Translations under genes and position numbers: made by a program
The notes under the pieces: model-generated
Seen by the model: the letters and a program-made list of their open reading frames with translations, nothing else
Told to the model about the DNA's origin: nothing
Databases searched by the model: none
From: Paracoccaceae bacterium
GTDB lineage: Bacteria > Pseudomonadota > Alphaproteobacteria > Rhodobacterales > Rhodobacteraceae
Length of the DNA stretch: 64,000 nt
Assembly (NCBI GenBank): GCA_958296035.1
Contig: OY282431.1
Location: 1,119,001-1,183,000 of the forward strand
Reading direction: 5' to 3'
In this document: positions 1-8,652 of the stretch, piece by piece
Numbering within the stretch: position 1 is the stretch's first letter
Layout: each line of letters starts with the position of its first letter

Positions 1-2
1 GC

Positions 3-77
3 TGGTGCCGCAGGGGAGGATTGAACTCCCGACCTCACCCTTACCAAGGGTGCGCTCTGCCACTGAGCTACTGCGGC
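3..77 (-). tRNA. tRNA-Thr (anticodon GGT)
   Basis: On the minus strand a full cloverleaf reads from base 77. The acceptor stem GCCGCAG pairs with CTGCGGC, the anticodon loop is TTGGTAA (GGT, reading ACC/ACT threonine codons), the T-arm carries GTTCAATC, and CCA is encoded at bases 5-3. All stems pair well, so the gene looks functional. Confidence 0.95.
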
Positions 78-389
78 TGACTGTTTGCCTCAATTAGAGA
101 AAATCCGGGCTACAGGCAACACTCAATTCCCTCGCCGCCGCTCGCAGAAGGACAGGACGTCATGGGACGAGGTCAGTTACATGATCCAGCTACTGTGGCC
201 CCGTATCCGCATCGTACACCCGTGGCCGTACCGGCGGTTGGCCGTCATGACCCGAAGGCGGAGCCGGATGCGTTGACGCGCACGTCCGGATCTGTGCGGG
301 GGCGTCGGGCAACCGACGGCCCGGCCGCGACGACAAGCGTCAGTTTACCTGGCAATAGTGTTGGCGGGGGTGGTGAAAGGGTGGTTTGA
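78..389. other. Intergenic, no gene seen
   Basis: About 310 bases between the 5' end of the divergently oriented tRNA-Thr and the sirtuin gene. The stretch must hold the promoters of both, but no clear -35/-10 pair or terminator stands out. Small overlapping reading frames here have no recognisable protein features. Confidence 0.5.
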
Positions 390-1082
390 ATGCGGATCAT
401 GATCCTTACCGGAGCGGGAATTTCCGCAGAAAGTGGACTTGGCACGTTTCGGAATTCCGGGGGGATGTGGTCAAGCTATGACTTGGCAGAAGTCGCAACA
501 CCGCAAGGATTTGCGACTGATCCGGATAAGGTTCATGACTTCTATAACGCCAGGAGGAAGAGTGTACTATCTGCCGAACCAAATGCTGCCCATATAGCTT
601 TGGCCCGTCTCGAACGCATGTTGTCAGGTAACGTGACCATCGTTACCCAAAACATCGACAATCTCCACGAAAGAGCCGGTTCCAGGAATATCATTCACAT
701 GCATGGCGAAATTGTTCGGGCACTTTGCAACATTTGCCGGAATAGGTGGGACGCTCCGAAAACCATGCGACCAGACGATGCCTGCCCCAAATGCGGCGAG
801 GCTGCAATCCGGCCGGACGTAGTCTGGTTCGGTGAAATACCCTACCATCTGGACCACCTTGACGAGTTGCTCGGCACAGTCGAACTGTTCGTCGCAATTG
901 GCACCTCGGGGCAGGTACACCCAGCGGCTGGATTTGTACAAATGGCAGCTGCCTCTGGAGCGCGGACGCTCGAAATCAATCTTGAGCCGACCGAGATTAC
1001 GCCGTACTTCGATGAAGTGAAGTTTGGGACCGCCACAAGCACTGTTCCCGCGTGGGTCGCAGACCTTGTTTCCAGACTATAG
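390..1082 (+). CDS. cobB: NAD-dependent protein deacylase, Sir2 family (CobB/SIRT5-like)
   Basis: A 230-residue sirtuin, normal length for bacterial CobB. It removes acyl groups from protein lysines, using NAD+ and releasing nicotinamide and O-acyl-ADP-ribose. The N-terminal NAD-binding GAGISAESG is at residues 8-16, TQNIDNLH at 86-93 and the catalytic His at 105 in MHGE. The zinc ligands are C113/C116 and C132/C135. The FYNARR segment gives Tyr52 and Arg55, the Y-x-x-R pair that in SIRT5 and E. coli CobB recognises succinyl and malonyl groups, so desuccinylase activity is likely. The ATG at 390 puts the protein start where the family begins. It stands alone, with large empty flanks. Confidence 0.93.
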   Translation: MRIMILTGAGISAESGLGTFRNSGGMWSSYDLAEVATPQGFATDPDKVHDFYNARRKSVLSAEPNAAHIALARLERMLSGNVTIVTQNIDNLHERAGSRNIIHMHGEIVRALCNICRNRWDAPKTMRPDDACPKCGEAAIRPDVVWFGEIPYHLDHLDELLGTVELFVAIGTSGQVHPAAGFVQMAAASGARTLEINLEPTEITPYFDEVKFGTATSTVPAWVADLVSRL

Positions 1083-1861
1083 GGCCTGTCCGGATTCGAC
1101 TTCAACTGCTCGGGCCTTCCCAAAATACAGCCAGGCTGGTTAGGTTTTTCGTCGATTGCAATGAACTCCGCGGGCACCAAACAGGGCAGATTGTGTATTG
1201 CTCGGTTCCCTGATGTCCATCTGCCCGGGGACAGGAGAGTCATGTCTCATGGCCCAATCAGAGATTCGGCCATTGCTGGCCCTGACACGAGCACCACCAA
1301 CGAGATCAATGAAACGGCAAATGTCCGCAGAGTCTTCATTCCCTGGGTGCTCAGGTCGAGAGGCCGCCGGCCGGAGAAGCGCAACCGGATGCAGGAAGCC
1401 ATTGGCCCGCAAGGCGCGCGATATTAGTGGACCGTATGAATATGACCAAGGGCGAGATACCTTTCCTGCACCTGTCGCCCAGTCAACAGAGAGACCAGAA
1501 TATGATCTACCACAGGCCTGTCGCTGGAAACCTGCAATGCGATTCGCCAGGGTGCGAATTCAAGACGCCCTGGCTGAGAGACCATGTGTTATACAGGCAT
1601 CGTTCCTGTATGCCGCGTTGCGTTCACCTCGTTGCCGATTTCCAGACCCGCCAATAGTAGGATAAGTAGCATGTTCTCGTGTCGGCATTCCAATGGACAG
1701 GGATTGATTCGGAGCCCGACCCGGTTCTCTTGTTCTCGCCGTATAAGAGGCAAAAGAACAGGGCAGTTCGCGCGGCGCAAGCAGGCACGTTCGAGCACAA
1801 GTCAACTGTTACTGGTAAGAAGAGGCTTCACCAACTGAGCAGAACTGATGCGGAATTCTTG
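1083..1861. other. Long intergenic stretch, no recognisable gene
   Basis: About 780 bases between the sirtuin and the small ORF before murA. Overlapping reading frames exist on both strands but none has a convincing ribosome binding site, domain or amino-acid composition. It may be decayed coding DNA; I cannot name a parent gene. Confidence 0.45.
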
Positions 1862-2014
1862 ATGAAACCAAACAAGGGGCTGCAACCGGGAACCGGCAAA
1901 CGCCGACGGGCATCCGATCGCCGGGAGCGCTTGGGAATGGCACTGCGTGCTAACCTCAAGCGACGCAAGCAACAGATTCGGAAACGCCGGAAGAGCGGCA
2001 ATTCAGAAGGTTAA
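1862..2014 (+). CDS. Small basic protein upstream of murA
   Basis: A 50-residue, highly basic protein starting at ATG 1862. A longer in-frame start at 1679 exists, but its extra N-terminus looks like non-coding translation. The C-terminal half has the pattern RxERLGMALRANLKRRKQ followed by more arginines and lysines. Rhodobacterales often carry a small protein of this kind (ALKANLxRRKAQ) directly before murA, which is why I call it real. It ends 15 bases before the murA start, so it is probably cotranscribed. Function unknown; the charge would suit nucleic acid or ribosome contact, but that is a guess. Confidence 0.55.
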   Translation: MKPNKGLQPGTGKRRRASDRRERLGMALRANLKRRKQQIRKRRKSGNSEG

Positions 2015-2029
2015 GAGGGGCAAAAGTAC

Positions 2030-3298
2030 GTGGACTCGATAGAAATTCAGGGTGGTATTCCTCTTAAGGGAAGAATTCAGATTTCGGGTGCCAAGAACGC
2101 TTGCCTAACCTTGATGCCGGTCGCATTGTTGTGCAATGAGCCGCTGACACTGACGAATGTACCCCGCCTGTCGGACATCCTTTCGATGTCGCATTTGCTG
2201 GAATCGCTTGGTGCGGAAGTACAGATGCTAAACGAAGGCAGGGTGCTGACAATCAGCGCACACAAGATAGCAAATGTACTGGCCCATTATGATATAGTGC
2301 GCAAGATGCGAGCGTCCTTCCTGGTACTGGGTCCGCTTCTTGCCAGGATGGGAAAGGCTGAGGTGTCCCTGCCCGGAGGCTGTGCCATCGGCGCACGCGC
2401 TGTCAACCTTCACATTTCCGCGATGCGCGATCTTGGTGCCGAAATCGAACTCGAAAATGGTTATGTTATCGCCAGAACCGGATCAAGAGGGCTGTTCGGC
2501 AACCGGGTTTCGTTTCCTGAGACGTCTGTTGGAGCAACTGAGAACACAATCATGGCTGCAACCTGTGCCAGAGGCGAGACGACTATAGAGAATGCTGCGC
2601 GAGAACCAGAGATTGTAGACCTGGTGCAATGCCTGCGGGCGATGGGCTGCGAGATTTCCGGTGAAGGGACAAGGACCATCAGGATTCAAGGATCACCAGG
2701 TTTGACTGGCGCAACGCATGGTGTGGTTCCCGACCGCATCGAAATGGGCACATTCATGCTGGCGGCAGCGATTACGCGCGGTACTGTCGAATTGGTTGGC
2801 GGAGAGGCCTGTCTGGTGTCGAATCTGATCAACGTATTGGAGAAGGCAGGAATAGCCATAGACAAGAGCGCTGCTGGAATTCGGGTGTCTTCCAGCGATC
2901 AACGATTGCAGCCGGTAGACGTGCAAACAGCGCCATATCCAGGGTTCCCCACCGATCTTCAGGCCCAGTTGATGGCTGTCCTTGCAACAGCCAATGGCAC
3001 AAGCGAAATTGTCGAGAACATATTTGAGAACCGCTTCATGCACGTGAGCGAGTTGCGACGGATGGGCGCCAGGATCAGTTTGCACGGGCGAAAGGCGACG
3101 GTGGAGGGTGTCGAAGAACTCAAGGGCGCCCCCGTAATGGCCACCGACCTTAGGGCATCGGTTGCACTGGTATTGGCTGGACTTGCTGCAGCAGGAAAAA
3201 CCGTTGTCAGCAGAGTGTATCACCTTGACCGAGGATATGAGAGCATTGAGCATAAATTGCGCGGCTGCGGCGCAAACATAACACGGGTTCCCACGTGA
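2030..3298 (+). CDS. murA: UDP-N-acetylglucosamine 1-carboxyvinyltransferase
   Basis: A 422-residue MurA, normal length. It transfers enolpyruvate from PEP to UDP-GlcNAc, the first committed step of peptidoglycan synthesis in the cytoplasm. The N-terminus holds the usual SGAKNA motif (residues 20-25). The active-site loop GGCAIGAR carries the Cys at about residue 118, the residue alkylated by fosfomycin, so the enzyme should be drug-sensitive. It starts with GTG at 2030 behind a GAGGGG box at 2015-2021. The stop TGA overlaps the GTG start of the next gene (GTGA), showing translational coupling. First main gene of the block running to yacG. Confidence 0.97.
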   Translation: MDSIEIQGGIPLKGRIQISGAKNACLTLMPVALLCNEPLTLTNVPRLSDILSMSHLLESLGAEVQMLNEGRVLTISAHKIANVLAHYDIVRKMRASFLVLGPLLARMGKAEVSLPGGCAIGARAVNLHISAMRDLGAEIELENGYVIARTGSRGLFGNRVSFPETSVGATENTIMAATCARGETTIENAAREPEIVDLVQCLRAMGCEISGEGTRTIRIQGSPGLTGATHGVVPDRIEMGTFMLAAAITRGTVELVGGEACLVSNLINVLEKAGIAIDKSAAGIRVSSSDQRLQPVDVQTAPYPGFPTDLQAQLMAVLATANGTSEIVENIFENRFMHVSELRRMGARISLHGRKATVEGVEELKGAPVMATDLRASVALVLAGLAAAGKTVVSRVYHLDRGYESIEHKLRGCGANITRVPT

Positions 3299-3774
3299 AC
3301 CGCAGGGATGCAAGGTACGAGGATGCCGCCTATACGCCTCTGCGGCTAATCGCGGTCGATGCCGAGGACCTGCAGGTTCTATCTGCACTGACCCAGGACT
3401 CCCTCTTCCTGCCGGGTGACATCAAGTACATGCCTGACAAACGACAGCTGGCTTTGTTGTTGAACCGGATACGCTGGGAAGACACGGAGCGTCGACAGGA
3501 AGGAATGTCCTACCAGCGAATAGGCACGGTTTTGCTGGTGCGAGACGTTCTTGCGTTGTCGTCCAATCTCAGGGACCCAGGAGACCCGACCGTGCCCTAT
3601 AGTTTACTAGCCCTGGAGTTCATGCCGGATAGCGACGGTGCCGGCCAGCTGAATTTCAGGCTGGCAGGCCACTGGGACATTGCTGCTGATATCGAGTGTA
3701 TCAACCTGTCACTCGTCGATGTCACTCAACCCTACACGGCACTGGCAGGTGAACTTCCGAAACACAGGGTGTAA
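3295..3774 (+). CDS. DUF2948 family protein
   Basis: A 159-residue protein of the DUF2948 family, known mainly from Rhodobacterales and relatives and encoded between murA and hisD. Features typical of the family are [18 protein letters not shown] near residue 16, followed by [21 protein letters not shown]. It starts with GTG at 3295, overlapping the murA stop. Function unknown. No signal peptide or membrane segment is visible, so it is probably cytoplasmic. The stop codon at 3772-3774 is followed at once by the remaining tail of hisD, so a deletion has fused this gene's 3' edge to the hisD stump. Confidence 0.88.
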   Translation: MNRRDARYEDAAYTPLRLIAVDAEDLQVLSALTQDSLFLPGDIKYMPDKRQLALLLNRIRWEDTERRQEGMSYQRIGTVLLVRDVLALSSNLRDPGDPTVPYSLLALEFMPDSDGAGQLNFRLAGHWDIAADIECINLSLVDVTQPYTALAGELPKHRV

Positions 3775-4133
3775 CCCGTGCATATGACATCGTTAATGAT
3801 CTTGCTTCCGAGCATGTGTAACACATGGTCTGCGATACTGAGAAATATGCCGCAAGAATGCGAACTAGCGGAACAATTCTGAAGGGATCCTGGGTAGCCG
3901 CGGCAATTCCGGGCTATGTTGCCGGACCGAACCATGGTCTTCCAACTGCCGGTTCAGCCCGTTATCCGGCTGCCTTGTCGGTGCAGGATTACTCGAGGGG
4001 CGTAACTCTACCGTGCATTGATGAAGGTGCTTTCAGGATGTTGGGCCCAAATGCAGCAATCCTTGCCCGTGCAGAGGGTCTGGTAGGACAGGCACGGTCG
4101 ATCGAGACCAGAATAAACCGGTACGAGGCATAG
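3775..4133 (+). pseudogene. hisD: hisD remnant (histidinol dehydrogenase, C-terminal stump)
   Basis: Only about the last 118 codons of histidinol dehydrogenase remain, from the first base after the DUF2948 stop. The frame reads RAYDIVNDLASEHV, then TAA (3819-3821), then HMVCDTEK, and on to YVAGPNHGLPTAGSAR and ALSVQDY. These match the well-conserved HisD segments around the catalytic EH pair and the YVAGPNHVLPTAG motif. The Rossmann-like N-terminal two thirds (roughly 320 residues) are gone and an in-frame stop interrupts the rest. The enzyme makes histidine from histidinol with two NAD+, so this copy cannot work. The stump sits exactly where intact hisD lies in relatives, between DUF2948 and UPF0262. 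A start codon at 3825 could give a 102-residue fragment, but it would lack most of the active site. Confidence 0.92.
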
Positions 4134-4137
4134 CACC

Positions 4138-4626
4138 ATGTCATCAACAGATCGGCTTTGCGACGTCAGAATCGATGATTCCGGGTTGCCGGCCCCGTCT
4201 GCGGAGGTTTCCCAGGAACGAAATGTGGCGATCTATGATTTACTGGAGCACAATACCTTTGCGCTGGTAGGCCGGGAAGGTCTCGAGCTGAAGGAAGGGC
4301 CTTACAGTCTGGTCCTCAGCATCTGGGAAGGCCGCGTCGTTTTCGACATTGCATCTAGCGACGGGATTAGAATTGTCGAGTTTTATCTTTCTCTTACACC
4401 ACTCATGCAGACCATCAAGGACTACTTCTCGATCTGTTCCAGTTACTACAACGCCGTCAGGAAGCTCCCGCGTGCTCAAATAGAGACCGTCGATATGGCA
4501 CGTCGGGGAATACATGATGAGGGTGCGAGATTGTTGCAGAAACGGCTGACAGGAAAGATTGTCGTAGACACGGAAACTTCAAAACGGTTGTTCACACTGG
4601 TGTGTGCCCTGCAGCCACGGCGATAG
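4138..4626 (+). CDS. UPF0262 family protein
   Basis: A 162-residue UPF0262 protein, the expected neighbour downstream of hisD in Rhodobacterales. Family features are an early IYDLLEHNTF (residues 32-41), LSIWEGRVVFDI, and a helical C-terminal half with YYNAVRKLPRAQIETVDMAR. Function unknown. No transmembrane segment is visible. It begins four bases after the hisD remnant and is followed 12 bases later by the phosphatase gene, so it still sits in the operon although its upstream partner is dead. Confidence 0.87.
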   Translation: MSSTDRLCDVRIDDSGLPAPSAEVSQERNVAIYDLLEHNTFALVGREGLELKEGPYSLVLSIWEGRVVFDIASSDGIRIVEFYLSLTPLMQTIKDYFSICSSYYNAVRKLPRAQIETVDMARRGIHDEGARLLQKRLTGKIVVDTETSKRLFTLVCALQPRR

Positions 4627-4638
4627 GAGGCTCTGTGG

Positions 4639-5100
4639 ATGGCAATCTTGCGACCATCCTCGGTGCTCTATTGTTGCGATTACAATGCCGTGCGATCGCC
4701 TATGGCAGAAGGCATTACCAAGAAGATCTATGGCAGCGAACTCTACGTTCAGTCGGCGGGTGTTCGACAGGAATTGGAGATCGACGGGTTTGTTGTAGCG
4801 GTCTGCAGTGAAATCGGCGTCGAGCTGTCTCGCCATCGCGCCCGTTCACTTGAGGAAATGAGCGATTGGGGAGATGATCTGTCCAGCTTTGATCTGGTGG
4901 TGGCACTGTCTCCCGCTGCGCAGCGAATGGCCTTGGATCAGACCCGCTACTACGCCCTTAGGGTCGAGTACTGGCCGACCTTGGACCCGACTGGAATGGG
5001 CCGGTCAAGGGAAGAAATGCTCTCCTTTTACCGCCAGACACGTGACCAGATAATCGAGAGGATTCGCCAGCGATTTGGCGACCCCCAGGCGACTCGTTAG
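4639..5100 (+). CDS. Low-molecular-weight phosphotyrosine phosphatase family protein
   Basis: A 153-residue member of the LMW-PTP/ArsC-like family. The P-loop C-x5-R-S is CDYNAVRS at residues 13-20, and a WPTLDPT segment near residue 114 supplies the general-acid Asp of the family. It hydrolyses phosphate esters, most likely phosphotyrosine; the real substrate is unknown. Some databases label this position in Rhodobacterales as arsenate reductase, but the sequence supports only a phosphatase-like fold. It follows UPF0262 closely and precedes infA after a gap of about 320 bases. Confidence 0.82.
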   Translation: MAILRPSSVLYCCDYNAVRSPMAEGITKKIYGSELYVQSAGVRQELEIDGFVVAVCSEIGVELSRHRARSLEEMSDWGDDLSSFDLVVALSPAAQRMALDQTRYYALRVEYWPTLDPTGMGRSREEMLSFYRQTRDQIIERIRQRFGDPQATR

Positions 5101-5417
5101 TCCTTGCGACCGGTCCGAGATGGCCGGTGTTCTACCTGATTTGGGATTGACTGCAGGCTGATACCTTTCCAGGGGCGTTGAATCAGCAACAATTTGTAGC
5201 CTGAGTATATTCGGAGTTGATTGGAAGACATTTCAACACAGGATTGTCAGGACAACTCAAGCCACAGTACAGAAGCGTTTCCAATGCGAAGGGCCGGACT
5301 TCAGAAGTTTGAAGTCGATTGCAACGTGTGATAGCGCAGTATACGCGCGCGGCAGTTGGTACAGGTTACAGTGCCGTCGGCCGGATCGCGTCTACAAGGG
5401 GCCAAGAAGGAGAATTA
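5101..5417. other. Gap before infA, probable promoter region
   Basis: About 317 bases with no credible gene, separating the hisD-side operon from infA. A fresh promoter for infA-maf-rng-yacG is expected here. I cannot pick out a convincing sigma-70 element or terminator by eye. Confidence 0.4.
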
Positions 5418-5636
5418 ATGGCAAAAGAGGAACTACTAGAATTTCCGGGTGTAGTTAAGGAACTGCTCCCCAATGCAACTTTCAGGGTAGTGCTGGACAC
5501 AGGGCACCAGATAATTGCTCATACCGCTGGAAAGATGCGTAAAAACCGAATTCGAGTTCTCGCTGGTGATCGTGTTCAGGTCGAAATGACTCCGTACGAT
5601 TTGACCAAGGGAAGGATCAACTACCGCTTCAAATAG
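5418..5636 (+). CDS. infA: Translation initiation factor IF-1
   Basis: A 72-residue S1/OB-fold protein, exactly the usual length of IF-1. It binds the 30S A site and helps IF-2 and IF-3 select the start codon. The start is ATG 5418 with AAGGAG at 5407-5412; an in-frame upstream ATG at 5319 would add 33 unrelated residues. [13 protein letters not shown] and the [19 protein letters not shown] core (about residues 35-53) are diagnostic. maf starts four bases after the stop. Confidence 0.97.
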   Translation: MAKEELLEFPGVVKELLPNATFRVVLDTGHQIIAHTAGKMRKNRIRVLAGDRVQVEMTPYDLTKGRINYRFK

Positions 5637-5640
5637 CGCC

Positions 5641-6216
5641 ATGCGCCTGGTCCTGGCATCAGCCAGCCCACGCCGGAGATTACTGCTGAAGCAGGTCGGA
5701 TTTGAGCCCGACGATATCCGGCCGGCAGACATAGACGAGTCTGTCAGGCCCGGGGAAACCCCTAGCCAATACGTAATGCGGATGGCCTGTGCCAAGGCAG
5801 CAACCGGAGTGGTGGCGCCTCATGAGGTGCTTCTGGCCGCAGATACGGTTGTTTCGGTTGGACGGCGTATTCTAGGCAAGGCAAGCGATGCCAACGACGC
5901 GCTCAAATTTCTTCAACTGCTATCGGGCCGTCGTCACCGGGTCTTGACCGCGATTGCCTTGCGCAGCACCTGCAAGACACGTTGCAGATTGGTGGTCACG
6001 GTCGTCAAGATGAAGCGCCTTGGCGAGGAAGAAATCACCGCCTATATTCAATCGGGTGATTGGCAGGGCAAGGCCGGTGCATACGGGATTCAGGGAATGG
6101 CAGGACGCTTCGTACCCTGGATAAGGGGATCCTTTACGGCCGTAGTGGGTCTACCCTTGGCAGAAACCGCTGACCTGCTCGCCTCATTCGGAATACGACC
6201 GAAGTTCGGCGCTTGA
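5641..6216 (+). CDS. Maf-like nucleotide pyrophosphatase
   Basis: A 191-residue Maf/YceF-YhdE family protein. It hydrolyses non-canonical or modified nucleoside triphosphates (dTTP/UTP or m7GTP depending on subgroup) to monophosphate and pyrophosphate. Hallmarks are the start LVLASASPRRRLLLKQ (residues 3-18), AADTVVSVG near residue 66 with the catalytic Asp, and GKAGAYGIQGMA near residue 143. The subgroup is not decided by eye. The stop TGA overlaps the TTG start of the RNase gene, so the two are translationally coupled. Confidence 0.92.
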   Translation: MRLVLASASPRRRLLLKQVGFEPDDIRPADIDESVRPGETPSQYVMRMACAKAATGVVAPHEVLLAADTVVSVGRRILGKASDANDALKFLQLLSGRRHRVLTAIALRSTCKTRCRLVVTVVKMKRLGEEEITAYIQSGDWQGKAGAYGIQGMAGRFVPWIRGSFTAVVGLPLAETADLLASFGIRPKFGA

Positions 6217-7280
6217 AGGGAAGAACAGTAGTTGTTGACAGGCTGGCTGACATCAAGCTGGCTGCACTGATAGTCGACGGGGCTCTCCATGATATGTTTG
6301 TCGAGCCTGTTTCTGCACGACAGCTGACGCCAGGTACGATAGTTTCCGCGCGCGTCGAACGTCGGCTGGAATCCACAGGTGGATGCTTCGTCAAGCTTCC
6401 CTCGAACGGGGCTGGCTATGTGCGCAGGGCATCGGGACTGCAGGTCGGAAGCTTCGCTCTTCTTCAGGTCAGTGCATATCCAGAGCCCGGCAAGGCGATT
6501 CCATTGACTGCGAATCCTCGACTGCGAGGTTCTTACTGCGTGCTCACACCCGGCAGCCGGGGAATTTCGGTGTCCCGCAAGATCGTCAGCAAGGACGAAC
6601 GCAAGCGCCTGTTGAATTGTGCCAGCGAAGTCCTGCGAGGAGAGCCTGAAGACTATGGTGCAATCATTCGTACGGCGGCCCGAACGAGGGAAAGTTTGTT
6701 GCGTGACGAAATGGCCTATCTCTTGCACCTCAGCAAGAGATTGTATCTTGCTGCCCCTAGGAGTGAATCGGCCATCGTCTTGCCCGGCCCCGATCCCGGG
6801 CAGCTTGCTAACAGCGAATGGATAGCCGATGGAAACTGCGAAGTAGCGGATTACGAAGGAGCCGCGCAAGAGCACTATTTGCCTGACTGGATTGACGAAG
6901 CGAATAAAACCGAATTCGAAATTGGGGGAGGGGGGCACCTGTACATCGAGGAGACACGTGCCCTCGTGGCCGTAGATGTGAATACAGGCAACCGAGTGAC
7001 AGGCAATGCCGCGGTTTCTGCCTCACTGAATGCCGCAAGCATGCTGCCGCGCCTGCTCCGGGTTAAGGGAATTGGTGGCCAGGTACTGGTTGACTTCCCT
7101 TCCGTTCGCCGGAGTTTGAAACATGTTATCGAGAAGAAGGTCATTGCTTCATTTGCAGAAGACTACGTGCCGACAACAGTGGTTGGATGGACCAGGATGG
7201 GGCTCTTCGAATTACACAGGAAGCGAGACAGGATACCACTTGGAGTTGCACTGAATGCAAAATCGTTGCCCGATCTGTAG
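6213..7280 (+). CDS. Ribonuclease E/G family protein
   Basis: A 355-residue RNase G-type endoribonuclease of the short Rhodobacterales form that lies between maf and yacG. It has an N-terminal S1-like part and an RNase H/DNase I-like catalytic core. The two metal-binding aspartates are in VAVDVNTGN (about residue 252) and VLVDFPS (about residue 295). It lacks the long degradosome scaffold and the zinc-link cysteines of full RNase E, so it is probably a second, minor RNase of the family. The start is TTG at 6213 overlapping the maf stop; no better start follows before conserved sequence. Confidence 0.85.
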   Translation: MKGRTVVVDRLADIKLAALIVDGALHDMFVEPVSARQLTPGTIVSARVERRLESTGGCFVKLPSNGAGYVRRASGLQVGSFALLQVSAYPEPGKAIPLTANPRLRGSYCVLTPGSRGISVSRKIVSKDERKRLLNCASEVLRGEPEDYGAIIRTAARTRESLLRDEMAYLLHLSKRLYLAAPRSESAIVLPGPDPGQLANSEWIADGNCEVADYEGAAQEHYLPDWIDEANKTEFEIGGGGHLYIEETRALVAVDVNTGNRVTGNAAVSASLNAASMLPRLLRVKGIGGQVLVDFPSVRRSLKHVIEKKVIASFAEDYVPTTVVGWTRMGLFELHRKRDRIPLGVALNAKSLPDL

Positions 7281-7470
7281 TGGCGTTCCGGATCGGAAAT
7301 ACAGGCCCTTTTGTTCAAGGCGATGTGCGGATGCCGATCTCTGTCGGTGGCTGTCCGGGGATTATGGGTTGGACCTGGGGCCAGTTGCCGATGAAGTGAT
7401 TGTACCGGAGCTGGCTTCGGGCTGTCATCCAGCCAACTGCACTTTGACGAGGGGTTCCGAAAACTCCTGA
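7255..7470 (+). CDS. yacG: DNA gyrase inhibitor YacG
   Basis: A 71-residue zinc-finger protein. Ligands are C5 and C8 (CPIC) and C20 and C24 in FCSRRCADADL, the YacG signature. In E. coli YacG binds GyrB and blocks DNA binding by gyrase. The N-terminus overlaps the RNase gene by 26 bases in another frame, as is usual for this pair. It closes the murA-yacG block. Confidence 0.93.
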   Translation: MQNRCPICSGVPDRKYRPFCSRRCADADLCRWLSGDYGLDLGPVADEVIVPELASGCHPANCTLTRGSENS

Positions 7471-7671
7471 CTGGACTGATTTGCAGCATCGGATTCCCAG
7501 GGAGGCAGACTCTTGTGGATGCCGATGGCAACTAGACTCGTTGTCGCACAGGTTGACTCCCCCATTCACTGACAATATGCGGTTTCGCACTGCAGACATG
7601 CCACACGCGCAAGGAAATCACGCGCCGACTGGATGGACATACGGGAATTGCTGGTCACACGCGACATAGTC

Positions 7672-8652
7672 ATGCAACAGGTTGGTGTCCTAAAGACTAG
7701 CCAAAAGAGAGTTCTGCTTTCTCTGGCTTCGATTGTGTTTATCATTCAAGGTTGTGACACGGCCACGGCACCTTCCCAGAAGTACAGTAGCGAAGAGGTC
7801 TCGTCGATCTATTCGAAGATTGCAAAGAGATACCTGGAAAGAGGATATCTCAAGTCTGATGCTTCGTTTCAGGATGCTTCGCTCACAGCCGACATTCTGG
7901 CCAGGAACTTCGAACTGATAGCACTGCACGACGAATATCAGCTTCGCCGCGGTCGATTTGTAGCCAGCCAAACGCCGGCGAAAGTACGCCGCTGGCATGT
8001 ACCAATACGGATGAAGCTTCACTTTGGCGCCTCGGTTTCTGCCCGGCAAAAGAGCGAGGACATCAAGGACATCCTGGAATATACAGCTCGGTTGGAGAGA
8101 ATTACAGGCCATCCGATATCGTTGGCCGAGGATGACATCAATTTCAACGTATTCATAATCAATGCCGAGGAACAGCAAGCTGCGGGTCCCATGTTGCGGG
8201 AGACCCTTCCAGGAATACGCGAAGCTGTTGTCAGAGCTGTTACAAACAGTCCGGTAGAAATCCTCTGTGCTGCGTTCACATTGCCGAATGCAAGGACCTA
8301 CGAGTATGCTCAGGCAATCGTCTTCATCAAGGCAGAGCACACAGGAATAATGCGCAGGTCATGCATCCATGAGGAGTTTGCACAGGCAATGGGACTGGTC
8401 AGTGACAGTCGTGAAGCTCGACCCTCTGTCTTCAATGACGACGAAGAATTTGCCATGCTAACCTATCATGATGAGCTGTTGCTCAAAATTCTCTATGACA
8501 AAAGGCTTAAAACCGGCATGTCGATTTCTGAAGCTCGTCCCATTGTGCGTCTCATTGCCCACGAACTGGTGGATGAAATCTACGTGCAGCCAATTCCAAG
8601 CGAGGGCAAGCAAAGCCCCGCACGCGTGGCACAGGAAGAAGCTTCCTCATAA
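7672..8652 (+). CDS. DUF2927 domain lipoprotein
   Basis: A 326-residue protein with a lipoprotein signal: a hydrophobic run [13 protein letters not shown] followed by Cys at about residue 28 (lipobox IIQGC). The ATG at 7672 gives a proper signal; an upstream in-frame start at 7633 would place 13 extra residues in front. The DUF2927 domain fills the rest, with [14 protein letters not shown] near residue 238, resembling a peptidase-like HEE motif. Function is unknown; it is probably anchored in the periplasm. Its 3' end overlaps the convergent hutU gene by 73 bases. Confidence 0.85.
   Translation: MQQVGVLKTSQKRVLLSLASIVFIIQGCDTATAPSQKYSSEEVSSIYSKIAKRYLERGYLKSDASFQDASLTADILARNFELIALHDEYQLRRGRFVASQTPAKVRRWHVPIRMKLHFGASVSARQKSEDIKDILEYTARLERITGHPISLAEDDINFNVFIINAEEQQAAGPMLRETLPGIREAVVRAVTNSPVEILCAAFTLPNARTYEYAQAIVFIKAEHTGIMRRSCIHEEFAQAMGLVSDSREARPSVFNDDEEFAMLTYHDELLLKILYDKRLKTGMSISEARPIVRLIAHELVDEIYVQPIPSEGKQSPARVAQEEASS

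Noticed and set aside
3825-4133. Open frame of 102 codons that could be called a small hypothetical gene
   Set aside because: It is the in-frame C-terminus of HisD, cut by an upstream stop; it is listed as part of the hisD remnant.
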